Positions 8,346 through 16,690 of a DNA stretch of 64,000 nt are shown one piece after another. The notes below the pieces were generated by a model. It did no database searches. It was not told the DNA's origin and saw only the letters and a list, made by a program, of their open reading frames with translations. How positions within the stretch are numbered: the stretch's first letter is position 1; each line of letters starts with the position of its first letter. Origin of the DNA: Streptomyces sp. TLI_053 (GTDB taxonomy: Bacteria > Actinomycetota > Actinomycetes > Streptomycetales > Streptomycetaceae). The stretch covers positions 7,777,501 to 7,841,500 of the forward strand of contig NZ_LT629775.1 of assembly GCF_900105395.1 (NCBI RefSeq). Reading direction: 5' to 3'. The position numbers were made by a program, and so were the translations under genes.

Positions 8346-8700
8346 GTTCTGCTCCTCGGAGGAGGGGACGGGGACAGTGTCACGGAAAGTGCCACAATCG
8401 TGACAAAAAGTAATAGATGATGGAACGGTGCAAATGGGTGGATCTTCGGAGATGCGCCATTCCGTGACCCGGACGGCGGTGTGCGAACCGAGCCCGCCGG
8501 GGCCCGTGGGTGCCGCATTTCCGGCGTGCCGAGCCATTCCCGCCGCCCGGGCGGGAAGTTTCCCGGGGTGGGGAGAAGTTCCCCCGAACGGGCGCGCAAC
8601 CTTCCCGCCCCCGTGTCGTGCGCTACGGTGCGTCCGGCGCGACCACCGACCGCACCGGCACGGCCCCGACCCGGGCCGCGCCGTGGAGAAAGGCCGAGAC
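8346..8700. promoter_or_regulatory. Divergent intergenic region
   Basis: This 355-base gap separates the small membrane protein gene from the ankyrin gene. TGTCAC (8378-8383) and GTGACA (8400-8405) form an inverted repeat 33-60 bases upstream of the small gene, next to an unusually A/T-rich stretch at 8403-8425. Closer to the ankyrin gene are Gly/Cys-rich segments with no supported reading frame. Confidence 0.45.
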
Positions 8701-9105
8701 ATGACCGACACCCCCGACGCCGACGTGATCGCCCTGGCCGGCAAGCTCTTCGACGCCGCCCGGGCCGGCGACTCCGCCGTCCTCGCCGCCTACGTCGACG
8801 CCGGCGCCCCGGCCGACCTCACCAACGACCGCGGCGACACCCTGCTGATGCTCGCCGCCTACCACGGCCACGCCGTCGCGGTCACCGCCCTGCTGGAGCG
8901 CGGCGCCGACCCGAACCGGGCCAACGACCGCGGCCAGACCCCGCTCGCCGGCGCCGTCTTCAAGGGCAACGACGACGTCCTCGACGCCCTGCTCGCCGGC
9001 GGCGCCGACCCCGCCGCCGGCACCCCGTCCGCCGTCGACACCGCCCGGATGTTCGAGAAGACGGCACTGGTCGCACGGTTCGAGGGCCGACCGGAGGCGG
9101 GCTGA
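8701..9105 (+). CDS. Ankyrin-repeat protein
   Basis: A 134-residue protein of about three ankyrin repeats. The typical repeat signatures are visible: GDTLLMLAAYHGHAVAVTAL then LERGADPNRANDRGQTPLAGAV and a third repeat LLAGGADPAAG. Ankyrin repeats bind other proteins; no partner is visible. Start ATG 8701 has GGAGAAAGG at 8685-8693. The following GNAT gene begins 24 bases later but carries its own leaderless-type -10 box, so co-transcription is only partial at best. Confidence 0.88.
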   Translation: MTDTPDADVIALAGKLFDAARAGDSAVLAAYVDAGAPADLTNDRGDTLLMLAAYHGHAVAVTALLERGADPNRANDRGQTPLAGAVFKGNDDVLDALLAGGADPAAGTPSAVDTARMFEKTALVARFEGRPEAG

Positions 9106-9115
9106 GCGGGCGCCG

Positions 9116-9121
9116 TAGGCT
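9116..9121 (+). promoter_or_regulatory. -10 box of a leaderless promoter
   Basis: TAGGCT ends eight bases before ATG 9130. This is the usual spacing for leaderless transcription in streptomycetes, and there is no ribosome-binding site. Confidence 0.55.
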
Positions 9122-9129
9122 TGACGACC

Positions 9130-9672
9130 ATGGAGAGCACCACCACCGGCGGAACCTTCGCACACGACCGCAAGGGCGACCGCGTCGAGCTGCGCGTCAC
9201 CGGCTTCGGACACCCCGACGCCCAGCTCCTCGCGGCCGAGGTCCAGCAGGAGTACGTCGTCCGCTACGGCGAGGGCGACATCACCCACCTGCACCCCGAC
9301 CACTTCGAGCCGCCCGCGGGCCTCTTCGTCATCGCGTACCTGGACGGCCGGCCGGTCGCCTGCGGCGGCTGGCGCGCCAAGTCGGCGGCCCCGTTCGGCA
9401 TCCGCGACGGCGACGCCGAGCTGAAGCGGATGTTCGTCCGCCCCGAGGCGCGCGGCCGCGGCCTGGCCCGCACACTGCTGCGCCACCTGGAACGGACCGC
9501 TGCCGACGCCGGCCGGACCAGGTTCGTCCTGGAGACCGGCACCGAGCAGCCCGAGGCCATCGCCCTGTACGCCTCCGAGGGCTACGCGGCGATCGAGAAG
9601 TTCGGCATCTACCGCGAACACCCGCAGAGCATCTGCCTGGGCAAGGAGTTCGACGGCGCGTCCGCCGTCTGA
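9130..9672 (+). CDS. GNAT family N-acetyltransferase
   Basis: A 180-residue acetyltransferase. The central strand AELKRMFVRPEARGRGLARTLL contains the acetyl-CoA pyrophosphate loop R-G-R-G-L-A, and the late LETGTEQPEAIALYASEGY matches the C-terminal GNAT helix-strand that packs on the acceptor site. Substrate unknown. ATG 9130 is preferred to TTG 9121, which would overlap the -10 box. A hairpin begins 21 bases after the stop. Confidence 0.9.
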   Translation: MESTTTGGTFAHDRKGDRVELRVTGFGHPDAQLLAAEVQQEYVVRYGEGDITHLHPDHFEPPAGLFVIAYLDGRPVACGGWRAKSAAPFGIRDGDAELKRMFVRPEARGRGLARTLLRHLERTAADAGRTRFVLETGTEQPEAIALYASEGYAAIEKFGIYREHPQSICLGKEFDGASAV

Positions 9673-9692
9673 CCCGCGCCCGGGCCGGGTAG

Positions 9693-9727
9693 CCTCCCGA
9701 GGGGGACCGACCGGACCCCTCGGGAGG
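9693..9727. terminator. Hairpin after the GNAT gene
   Basis: CCTCCCGAGGGG (9693-9704) pairs perfectly with 9716-9727 across an 11-base loop. It can end the GNAT transcript. It lies 45 bases before the next start, so a role in the leader of that gene is also possible. Confidence 0.7.
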
Positions 9728-9772
9728 GGCGCCGGCCGACGACGGCCGGCGACGGGCGGGGGAGAACCGCGG

Positions 9773-10915
9773 ATGACCGGACCGGTACTGCCCGCCGCGC
9801 CTGCCGGACCCGCCGCACCTGACGGACGCGCTGGTCCTGCCGCCCCCGCCGGTCCTGCCGGACCCGCCGGACTCGGAGAACTCGCCGACCCGGACGGCCC
9901 GTTGGCCCGACTGGTCACCGGGGGCCTGCGCACCGCCGGGACCGGCGGCGTCTGGTCGGTCGGCGACGCCGGCGGCGTCCGGGCCCGCGGCCGGACCGGC
10001 CCCCTCGGCCAAGGCCCCTGGGCCGCAACGGAGATGGACCACGACACCCTCCTCGACCTGGCCAGCATCACCAAGATCGTCGCCCTCTGGCCGTGCGCCG
10101 GAGCCCTCCGGCAGGCCGGCCGGCTCCCCCTCGACCGCCCCCTCGCCGACTACTGGGCCCCGGCCGCCCGGCACCCCGTCGGAACGGTGACGGCCCGTCA
10201 GCTCCTCACCCACACCGCAGGACTGCCGCTGCGCACCCGATTCGCCGAACTCTACGGCGACGACCCGGTGGCGATCCGGGCCGGCGTCCTCGCCGCCCCG
10301 CTGCACCGCCCGCCCGGCCTCGCCGTCGAGTACACCGACCGGGCCGCCGTCCTGCTCGGCCACCTCGTCGAGGACCTCGCCGGCGCACCGCTCGACCGGC
10401 TCGCCGCCCGGCAGGTCTGGCAGCCGCTCGGCATGACCGACACCCGCTACGGCCCGCTCGGCCCGGACACCGCCCACCGCACCGCGCCCACCGAGTACGA
10501 GCGCAGCGCCGACGGCATCCTGTGCGGCACCGTCCACGACCCCTCGGCCCGGCTGCTCGGCGGCGTCTCCGGCAATGCCGGCGCCTTCTCCACCGCCCGC
10601 GACCTGGAACGCTTCCTCACCGCCCTGCTCGCCCCGCCCACCGGACTCCCCTGGGGAGAACCGTGGATCACCGAGTCCCTGCGCGTCCACACCGGCGGAC
10701 TCGCCCCCGCCCGCGGCCTCTCCTGGCTCTGCGCCGCCGGCACCGACCCCGCCGCCGGCACCTTCGTCCACTACGGCTTCACCGGCACCGGCATCTGGGT
10801 CTCCCGCCGCCGCGGCCGCTGGGCACTGCTGCTCACCAACAAGGTCCACTACGACCGCGACTTCCAGCCGCTCACCGACCTGCGCAACGCCTTCCGCCGG
10901 GCCGTCCTCGGCTGA
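9773..10915 (+). CDS. Serine hydrolase, beta-lactamase/class C family
   Basis: A 380-residue protein of the penicillin-binding-protein-like serine hydrolase family. The nucleophile motif S-x-x-K is Ser98-Ile-Thr-Lys101 (LASITKI). The second motif reads Tyr187-Thr-Asp rather than the usual Tyr-x-Asn, and HYGFTGTG supplies the third (H-x-G). The first 35 residues are an Ala/Pro/Gly-rich stretch without a clear signal peptide, so it may be cytosolic. ATG 9773 has GGGGGAGAA upstream. Function in the family ranges from esterase to peptidase; the substrate is unknown. Confidence 0.88.
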   Translation: MTGPVLPAAPAGPAAPDGRAGPAAPAGPAGPAGLGELADPDGPLARLVTGGLRTAGTGGVWSVGDAGGVRARGRTGPLGQGPWAATEMDHDTLLDLASITKIVALWPCAGALRQAGRLPLDRPLADYWAPAARHPVGTVTARQLLTHTAGLPLRTRFAELYGDDPVAIRAGVLAAPLHRPPGLAVEYTDRAAVLLGHLVEDLAGAPLDRLAARQVWQPLGMTDTRYGPLGPDTAHRTAPTEYERSADGILCGTVHDPSARLLGGVSGNAGAFSTARDLERFLTALLAPPTGLPWGEPWITESLRVHTGGLAPARGLSWLCAAGTDPAAGTFVHYGFTGTGIWVSRRRGRWALLLTNKVHYDRDFQPLTDLRNAFRRAVLG

Positions 10916-10956
10916 CGGCCCGGCGGGGGCGTGCGCGCGGCGGTGCCGGGCGTCAG
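10912..10956. terminator. Shared terminator overlapping both stop codons
   Basis: CTGACG-g-CCCGGC (10912-10924) pairs with GCCGGGCGTCAG (10945-10956), 12 bp with one bulge. It contains the stop codons of both the serine hydrolase and the convergent VKOR gene. Confidence 0.65.
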
Positions 10957-11630
10957 ATCAGCGTCGACCAGTACGACCAGAACCGGTTCAGGACCAGCAG
11001 CGCGATCACCGCCGCCCACAGCACCGGCAACGCCCAGTGGTAGCGGGCGGCCTCCCGGACCACCGGCCGCAGCCGGGGCCCCACCGGGACCACCCCCGAC
11101 CGCAGATTGTGCAGCGTCGTGTACCAGAACAGCGCCACCACCGTCACCCACACCACCATGCAGTACGGGCACAGCGCACCGATGTCGTACAGCGCCTGCA
11201 CGATCAGCCAGTGCGTGAACCCCACCCCGAACAGCGTCCCGGCCTGCAGCCCCAGCCAGAACCAGCGCCGGTACGCGGCCCCCGCCAGCAGACCCGCGCC
11301 CACCGCCGCCAGCGCACCGAACGCGGCCAGCCCGAGCAGCGGGTTGGGGAAGCCGAACACCTCGGCCTGCGCGGTGCGCATCACCGAACCGCAGCTGATC
11401 ACCGGATTGATGTTGCAGCTCGGTATGTAGGAAGGATCCTCCAGGATCCGCAGCTTGTCGAAGGTCAGCACCGCCGAGGCGGCCAGCCCGACCAGCGCGG
11501 CCAGCAGGACGAACAGCGAGAACGCGCGGCCCGCGCCGACCGGCCCGGGAGCGGGCCCGGACGCACCGGCGGGACCCGCGGCGCCGGGACGGGAGGAGGA
11601 GTGGGACGGCAGAGCGGTCGATGCGGTCAT
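10953..11630 (-). CDS. VKOR family disulfide-forming membrane protein (cassette A)
   Basis: A 225-residue vitamin K epoxide reductase homologue. In actinobacteria these membrane proteins replace DsbB: they re-oxidise a DsbA-like partner and pass electrons to a quinone. The active-site pair is Cys154-Pro-Tyr-Cys157, and the loop pair is Cys72 and Cys80 (CNINPVISC). Five hydrophobic segments fit the fold. The N-terminal 35 residues are a disordered Ala/Pro/Gly tail. It is the last gene of a three-gene minus-strand unit, 63 bases after the DsbA-like gene. A second copy lies at 49277-49924. Confidence 0.93.
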   Translation of the reverse strand: MTASTALPSHSSSRPGAAGPAGASGPAPGPVGAGRAFSLFVLLAALVGLAASAVLTFDKLRILEDPSYIPSCNINPVISCGSVMRTAQAEVFGFPNPLLGLAAFGALAAVGAGLLAGAAYRRWFWLGLQAGTLFGVGFTHWLIVQALYDIGALCPYCMVVWVTVVALFWYTTLHNLRSGVVPVGPRLRPVVREAARYHWALPVLWAAVIALLVLNRFWSYWSTLI

Positions 11631-11693
11631 GGCAGAGCACTCCGTGGGTGAGGAAGGGCCGGCCCGGCCGGGAATCGGCCGGGCCGGTGGTGC

Positions 11694-12518
11694 TCACTGC
11701 AAGCCCGCGGCCTGCTTCACCTGCGCGGTGAACTGCTCCGCCGTCAGCGCCTTGTTGCCGCTGAACAGCGTCAGCGGCTTGCCGTCCACCTTCACCGTCG
11801 GCGTACCGGTCACCCCGCTGTCGTTGAACGCGTCCGCGACCTTCTTCGCCCACGGCGCGTACGTCCGGTCCGTGACCGCCTTGACGAAGGCGTCCGTCTT
11901 CAGCCCCGGCACCTTGTCGGCCAGCTCCAGCAGGTGGTTGACGTCGCCGAAGGCGTCCTCGCGCTCGTCCGGCTGGTTGGCGTACAGCACGTCGTGGTAC
12001 GCCTTGAACTTGTCCACGCCCTCGTTCACCGCGGCGCCGATCGCCGCCAGCGCCGTGCGCGAACCCTTGCCGCCGAGGTTCTTGTCCAGGAACGCGGCCA
12101 GGTGGTACTCGACCTTGACCGTTCCGTCCTCCGTCAGCTTGCGGACCGCGTCGCCGTTCGCCGCCTCGAAGTTCTTGCACACCGGGCAACGGAAGTCCTC
12201 GAACACCTGCAGGGTGTGCGCGGCGTCCGCCTTGCCGTACGTGATGACCGTGCCGTCCGCACCCGAGGTGTTCGCCGGCACGACCATCGCGGTCGGCTCG
12301 ACCGCGTCCGCCGACGAGGACTTGCTGTCGCCGGCCGTGCTGATCGCCAGCGCGGTGCCGCCGACCAGGGCGAGACCGACGGCCAGCGAGACACCGACGA
12401 CGATCCGCCGACGGCGCGCGTTCGCCTGCTTCTCCAGACGCTGCGCCTCCTGGATGCGCTCACGGGCGCTGATCTTCTGGGCCTGCTTGCGGGACGGCTT
12501 CTGGTTGGGGTGAGTCAT
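11694..12518 (-). CDS. DsbA-like membrane-anchored thioredoxin (cassette A)
   Basis: A 274-residue protein: a basic cytosolic N terminus (residues 1-38, Lys/Arg/Gln-rich), one membrane helix (about 39-60), then an extracytoplasmic thioredoxin fold of the DsbA/DSBA-oxidoreductase type. The catalytic motif is Cys111-Pro-Val-Cys114 in FEDFRCPVCKNFE and the cis-Pro loop is TGTPTVKVDG. It should oxidise thiols of exported proteins and be re-oxidised by the downstream VKOR. The ATG at 12516-12518 is the only start giving a normal anchor. Confidence 0.93.
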   Translation of the reverse strand: MTHPNQKPSRKQAQKISARERIQEAQRLEKQANARRRRIVVGVSLAVGLALVGGTALAISTAGDSKSSSADAVEPTAMVVPANTSGADGTVITYGKADAAHTLQVFEDFRCPVCKNFEAANGDAVRKLTEDGTVKVEYHLAAFLDKNLGGKGSRTALAAIGAAVNEGVDKFKAYHDVLYANQPDEREDAFGDVNHLLELADKVPGLKTDAFVKAVTDRTYAPWAKKVADAFNDSGVTGTPTVKVDGKPLTLFSGNKALTAEQFTAQVKQAAGLQ

Positions 12519-12719
12519 GTCGGACCAACTCCGTAATGGGGCGCGCCGAGGGGCGCGCGGAATGTCCCCACCCCGGCACGCGGCGTACGGCACGGGCGCA
12601 CGGGGGCGCCGGCGCAAGGTACGGGTACGGGCCGGAGGGGACTACTGGGCGGGGGGCGGAGTCGCGCACCGCCCGCCGGACACCCGGGGGCCCGTCATCG
12701 GGCGGTCCTCAGGACGTCG

Positions 12720-13397
12720 TCAGCGGGCGGGCGCCGGCAGCGGCGGACCGCGGCGCGGCGCCGGACTCAGCACCACGTCCTCGCGGCGCGGGCGGCGACG
12801 GTCCGGAACCGGCAGCGGCACCCGCAGCACCGGTCGGACCGGCGCCGGGAGCAGCAGCGCGACCAGCGCGCGCAGCGGCGCCGCGACCGCCAGGCGCAGC
12901 GCGCGCAGCGCCCGCACCAGGCCGGACAGCGCCGCGTCGCCCAGCCGCAGCCAGGCCGCGGCGGCCAGCGCGATCACCAGGTGCACCAGCAGGAGCAGCA
13001 GTTGGGTGGCCGCGGGCGCCAGCCGCCCGGAGTGCCCCAACTGGCCGTAGAGCAGGGACGACCCGTCCACCGAGCCGCCGCCGCAGACCAGCAGGTTCAT
13101 GCCGCGGGCGGGGAGGTCGGCGCCGAGGACCGGACCACAACTGGTCTGGCCCAGGTTGAACGTCGTGTTGAGCAGCAGTTCGACCGGGACCATCACGGCC
13201 GCGATCTGCGTCAACCGCCGTTCCCCGCCGGCCAGCGCGGCCGCGACCAGGAACACGACGGCGGTCGCGACCGCCACCAGTGTGAGCGGCAGCGGGCGAC
13301 CGGTGATCACCACCTGGCCCAGCGCGGACAGCGGCACGGCGAGCGCGGTGAACACCGCGGCCCGCAGGGCCCTCGTCGCGTGGGTGGAGGTCGTCAC
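12720..13397 (-). CDS. Uncharacterised membrane protein with a Cys pair (cassette A)
   Basis: A 225-residue protein with about four hydrophobic segments (roughly 12-32, 38-57, 64-80, 118-140) and a basic, Pro/Arg-rich cytosolic tail ending PPLPAPAR. Cys87 and Cys105 lie in a loop (SCGP ... LVCGGGS) after the third segment. The same architecture, Cys pair, CGGGS motif and tail appear in the third gene of cassette B, so both residues are probably functional. I do not recognise a named family; a redox partner of the DsbA-VKOR pair is inference. GTG 13395-13397 follows CATACT by seven bases, a leaderless arrangement. Confidence 0.85.
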   Translation of the reverse strand: MTTSTHATRALRAAVFTALAVPLSALGQVVITGRPLPLTLVAVATAVVFLVAAALAGGERRLTQIAAVMVPVELLLNTTFNLGQTSCGPVLGADLPARGMNLLVCGGGSVDGSSLLYGQLGHSGRLAPAATQLLLLLVHLVIALAAAAWLRLGDAALSGLVRALRALRLAVAAPLRALVALLLPAPVRPVLRVPLPVPDRRRPRREDVVLSPAPRRGPPLPAPAR

Positions 13398-13404
13398 GCT
13401 CGGG

Positions 13405-13410
13405 AGTATG
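13405..13410 (-). promoter_or_regulatory. -10 box of cassette A
   Basis: CATACT on the minus strand ends seven bases before the GTG of the cassette A membrane protein. The same position upstream of cassette B reads CACACT (51513-51518), so the promoter layout is kept in both copies. Confidence 0.5.
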
Positions 13411-13603
13411 TCACGGCCCTTACGCCGGGCACGAGGGTGCGTGGGGGCCGGCGGCCGGATCGGCGCACAGATTGTCCCGCATCGGTCGTTCGTTCGCGGT
13501 CCGGGGGCGGGGAGTTCACCGGGGCGATGGGTTTGACGGCGCGGCGGCGGGTGAGGGGCCGTCAGCCGCTGACGGGGCGGTGGGACGGTCCGACAATCGG
13601 GCG

Positions 13604-14320
13604 ATGGACTATGCCCATGGCCCGGGGCCGGGGGCGCCCGATGTGCCGGAGGGGCCGGAGGTGCCGGGGACGCCCGCGGTGCCGTCACCGCCGTGGCCGC
13701 CGTGGCCGTGGTTCCCGCCGCACACCCCGCAGCCCCCGCACCCCTCGCACCCTTCGCACTCCGCGACGCCCTGCCCGTCGCCTTCGCCTTCAGCCACCCC
13801 GCTGCCGACGCCCACGCCCACGCCCACGCCGACCTTCCCTCCCTCGCCGTCCCCGTCGGTGCCGGCCGTACCGTCGCCCGTCCCGACCCCGGCTGCGACC
13901 GCACACCCCGAGCCGTCCGCCGCCCCCGAACTGTCCGCGCCGTCGCCCGTGCGGACCGACCCCGCAGCCCCGGCCGTCACCCGGCAGCCCGCGAAACCCG
14001 CCCCGCCACCGCTCCCGCCGCACGGCCCCGTCACCCTCCGGCCGGGACCCGGAGCACACCCCTCGCCCCCGCACCCACAGGGCCCGCACCCACAGGCTCC
14101 GCCCGACTGGACGGCACAGCCCCCGCCCATGCCGCCGCCCCCCGCTCCGACCGCCACCCTCACCGCCGTCGTCGCCGCACCCCCGCCCCCCGCCGCGCCC
14201 CCGACCGCCGGCCTCGACCCCACCACCTGGACGACCGTCCTCCTCCTCACCGTCCTCGTCCCGGCCGCGCTCGCCGCAGCCCTCGGCCACCACCGCACCA
14301 GCTCCCGGAGCCGCCGATGA
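13604..14320 (+). CDS. Proline-rich protein with C-terminal membrane helix
   Basis: A 238-residue low-complexity protein: residues 5-200 are dominated by Pro with Ser, Thr, Ala and His (runs such as TPTPTPTPTFPPSPSPS), followed by one hydrophobic helix (TWTTVLLLTVLVPAALAAAL) and a basic end. No signal peptide is visible, so topology is uncertain. Its stop overlaps the next start by ATGA, which supports a real, translationally coupled gene rather than a chance frame. GACAAT lies 8-13 bases before the ATG. The opposite strand is also open but reads only Gly-rich sequence. Function unknown. Confidence 0.6.
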   Translation: MDYAHGPGPGAPDVPEGPEVPGTPAVPSPPWPPWPWFPPHTPQPPHPSHPSHSATPCPSPSPSATPLPTPTPTPTPTFPPSPSPSVPAVPSPVPTPAATAHPEPSAAPELSAPSPVRTDPAAPAVTRQPAKPAPPPLPPHGPVTLRPGPGAHPSPPHPQGPHPQAPPDWTAQPPPMPPPPAPTATLTAVVAAPPPPAAPPTAGLDPTTWTTVLLLTVLVPAALAAALGHHRTSSRSRR

Positions 14321-14703
14321 ACCCCCTCCCCCTGCTCAGCGCCGCCGCCTGCGTGACCCTCGCCGTCGGCTCCCTGGCCATCGCCCACCGACTGCGCCCC
14401 GCCGTCCCCGAGGGCGAACTCCCGCCCGAGCCCCACCCCGTCCTCTCCAGCATCGGTTCCGGCCTGCTCTCCGGCTTCATGCTGCTCACCGGCTTCCTCG
14501 TCGCCACCGGCTGGGCCGCCCGCAGCACCGGCGTCCTGCCGCCCCGCGGCCTCTACCTCGCCGACGTCGCCGCCGGCATCGCCGTCCTCCTCTACCCCGC
14601 CCTCGCCGGCCTCCCCTTCGTCCCCCGCTACACCACAGCTGTCGTCTTCTTCGCCGCCCTCGTCGGCTACACCCTGTGCCTCGCCATCCAGCTGCGCCCC
14701 TGA
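14317..14703 (+). CDS. Hypothetical membrane protein, 128 residues
   Basis: Four hydrophobic segments: residues 4-23, 45-66, 77-98 and 104-123. It overlaps the proline-rich gene by four bases (ATGA), so the two are translationally coupled. The proline-rich protein may be its extracellular or cytosolic partner. The stretch between segments 1 and 2 is Pro/Glu-rich (PEGELPPEPHPV). No family recognised and no charged residues suggestive of a transporter. Confidence 0.75.
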   Translation: MNPLPLLSAAACVTLAVGSLAIAHRLRPAVPEGELPPEPHPVLSSIGSGLLSGFMLLTGFLVATGWAARSTGVLPPRGLYLADVAAGIAVLLYPALAGLPFVPRYTTAVVFFAALVGYTLCLAIQLRP

Positions 14704-14851
14704 GCGCCGCCGCGCTGCGGCGGTGGGGGCGGGGGCCGGGACGGGCGCGGGGACGGGTGCGGCGGGTGGCGCAAAGGTGCGCTGCCCCGGGCCGGGGTGC
14801 GGGCTAGCCTGGGGAGCGATTCCCGGACGCCCCGGAAGGGGGTGCAGACGG

Positions 14852-15730
14852 ATGGCCGATGACATGGTCACCGTGGGTGAGGTGGTGCTCGGACGGATCC
14901 GGGCGCAGACGGAGGTACTGGCCGGACTGGACGACGCCGTCCGCGCCGACGAACCGGACGCCGTGCACCGGATGCGGGTCGCCTGTCGACGCCTGCGCAG
15001 CGCGTTCCGGACCTACCGGCGACTGCTGGCCCCCGGAGCGACCGACGAACTGGTGGCCGAGCTGCGCTGGCTCGCGGCCGCGCTGGGCCGGGCCCGCGAC
15101 CAGGAGGTCCTCGGCGAACGGCTGGCGGCGCGGGCCCGCGAACTGCCCGCGGAATGCGGACCCGAACAGGTCGCCGCCGAACTGGAACGCCGGGGGAAGA
15201 CCGAGTACCGCCGCGTCTGGCCGGAGGTCGTCGCCGCCCTGGACAGCCCGCGCCGCCGGGCACTCGCCGACGGACTCGCCGCACTGCTCACCGACCCGCC
15301 CTTGCGCGGCCGGGCGGACCGGGCGGCCGGCCCCGAGCTGAGCCGCGTCGCGGCGAAGGAACAGCGGCGCACCGCCGACCGGATCCGCACCGCGCTGGCC
15401 GACGAGGGCACGGAACAGGACATCGCGCTGCACGAGGCCCGCAAGGCCGCCAAACGCGCCCGGTACGCGGGCGAGACGGCGCTGCCGGTGGCGGGCCGGG
15501 CGGCCGAGCGGTACGTCTCCCGGATGAAGGCCGTCCAGGAGGTCCTCGGCGAGCACCAGGACGCCGTGGTGGCCTCGACCGCGCTGCGCGAGCAGGCACG
15601 GGCCTCGAAGGAGCCCTTCGGCTACGGCGTGCTGTACGGACAGCAGTTGGCCGAGGCGGAGCGGGCGCGGCGCGCACTGCCGGAGGTGTGGGAGCGGGCG
15701 GCCCGGCCGAAGCTGGCCCGCTTCGGCTGA
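14852..15730 (+). CDS. CHAD domain-containing protein
   Basis: A 292-residue helical protein of the CHAD family, which binds polyphosphate and often accompanies CYTH triphosphatases. The conserved basic/histidine signature is clear: VHRMRVACRRLRSAFRTYRR (residues about 35-54) and the second-half repeat LHEARKAAKRARYAGE. No CYTH domain or polyphosphate kinase is nearby. ATG 14852 has GGAAGGGGG about ten bases upstream. It converges on the uracil-DNA glycosylase gene with only 35 bases between. Confidence 0.92.
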   Translation: MADDMVTVGEVVLGRIRAQTEVLAGLDDAVRADEPDAVHRMRVACRRLRSAFRTYRRLLAPGATDELVAELRWLAAALGRARDQEVLGERLAARARELPAECGPEQVAAELERRGKTEYRRVWPEVVAALDSPRRRALADGLAALLTDPPLRGRADRAAGPELSRVAAKEQRRTADRIRTALADEGTEQDIALHEARKAAKRARYAGETALPVAGRAAERYVSRMKAVQEVLGEHQDAVVASTALREQARASKEPFGYGVLYGQQLAEAERARRALPEVWERAARPKLARFG

Positions 15731-15765
15731 GCCGAGGCCCGGAGCACGACCGACGCTCCGCGCCG

Positions 15766-16554
15766 TCACTCCTCCACCGGGTCGAGCCCGGCGGAACGGG
15801 CGGCGGTGCGGAGCAGCTCGCGCAGCATCACGGTGCTGAGCCGGCCGGTGTTCGTATTGCGCGGACTGACGTGGTAGCAGCCGTACAGCTCCAGCGGCGG
15901 CCCGCCGTCACGGGCGGCCAGGGTGACGTGCGCGCCGTGGCCGAACCGCGGCCGGGGACGCGGAACGGTCCAGCCCGCCGCGTCGAGCACCGGGAGCAGC
16001 GTCTGCCACGCGAACCCGCCGAGCGCCACCACGCTGCGCACGGTGGGGCGGAGCAGCTCGAACTCGCGGGCGATCCACGGCCGGCAGGTGTCGCGCTCGG
16101 CGGTGCTCGGCCGGTTGTCGGGCGGCGCGCAGCGCACCGGGTCGGTGATCCGCACACCGTGCAGCGCGAGGCCGTCGCCGTGCCGGACGGAGAGCGCGCG
16201 ATTGGCGAGGCCCAGGCGGTGCAGGGCCGCGTAGAGCAGGTCGCCGGAGGGGTCGCCGGTGAAGATCCGGCCGGTGCGGTTGGCGCCGTGCGCGGCGGGG
16301 GCGAGGCCGACCAGGACGAGCGGGGCGTCGGGCGGGCCGAAACCGGGGATCGGGCGGGCCCAGTAGTCCCAGTCCAGGTAGGCGCGGCGTTTGACCCGGG
16401 CCGTCTCCTCGCGCCACTCGACCAGCCGGGGGCAGGCCCGGCAGCCGGTGACGACACGGTCGAGGGCGGCGAGGTCGGGCGCCCGGGCGGCGGCCGCGGC
16501 GGGGTGCCGCGGGTGGTCCGGGGTGTCCGCGTACTCGTCGGGGGGCTGCGGCAT
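15766..16554 (-). CDS. Type-5 uracil-DNA glycosylase (UDGb)
   Basis: A 262-residue Fe-S uracil-DNA glycosylase. Cluster cysteines begin with CRACPRL near residue 38 and continue with Cys in PVRCAPP, DTCRPW and YGCYHVSP. Motif 1 is GLAPAAHGANRTGRIFTGD, typical of family 5, which lacks the usual Asp/Asn water activator of other families; motif 2 is YHVSPRNTNTGRLS. It removes uracil and related deaminated bases from DNA, which suits a high-GC genome prone to cytosine deamination. The -10 box TAGGAT (16562-16567 on the plus strand) ends seven bases before the ATG, a leaderless arrangement. Confidence 0.93.
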   Translation of the reverse strand: MPQPPDEYADTPDHPRHPAAAAARAPDLAALDRVVTGCRACPRLVEWREETARVKRRAYLDWDYWARPIPGFGPPDAPLVLVGLAPAAHGANRTGRIFTGDPSGDLLYAALHRLGLANRALSVRHGDGLALHGVRITDPVRCAPPDNRPSTAERDTCRPWIAREFELLRPTVRSVVALGGFAWQTLLPVLDAAGWTVPRPRPRFGHGAHVTLAARDGGPPLELYGCYHVSPRNTNTGRLSTVMLRELLRTAARSAGLDPVEE

Positions 16555-16561
16555 GGCGACG

Positions 16562-16567
16562 ATCCTA
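16562..16567 (-). promoter_or_regulatory. -10 box of a leaderless promoter
   Basis: TAGGAT on the minus strand, seven bases before the ATG of the uracil-DNA glycosylase gene. Confidence 0.6.
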
Positions 16568-16690
16568 GGGCTGCGCGGGGTTCGTCCCGGCCAGGACGGG
16601 GCAGGCGTAGCGTGGAACCGGCTGTTCCGGCTGCCGTCGGCCGGCTGGGCCGGCGACGGCCGGGGCTCGCTGCCGCGCGAGGAGGCCGTG

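Noticed and set aside
13609..14871. Gly-rich protein on the minus strand opposite the proline-rich gene
   Set aside because: Reverse complement of proline codons gives Gly by default; no membrane helix or ribosome site supports it.
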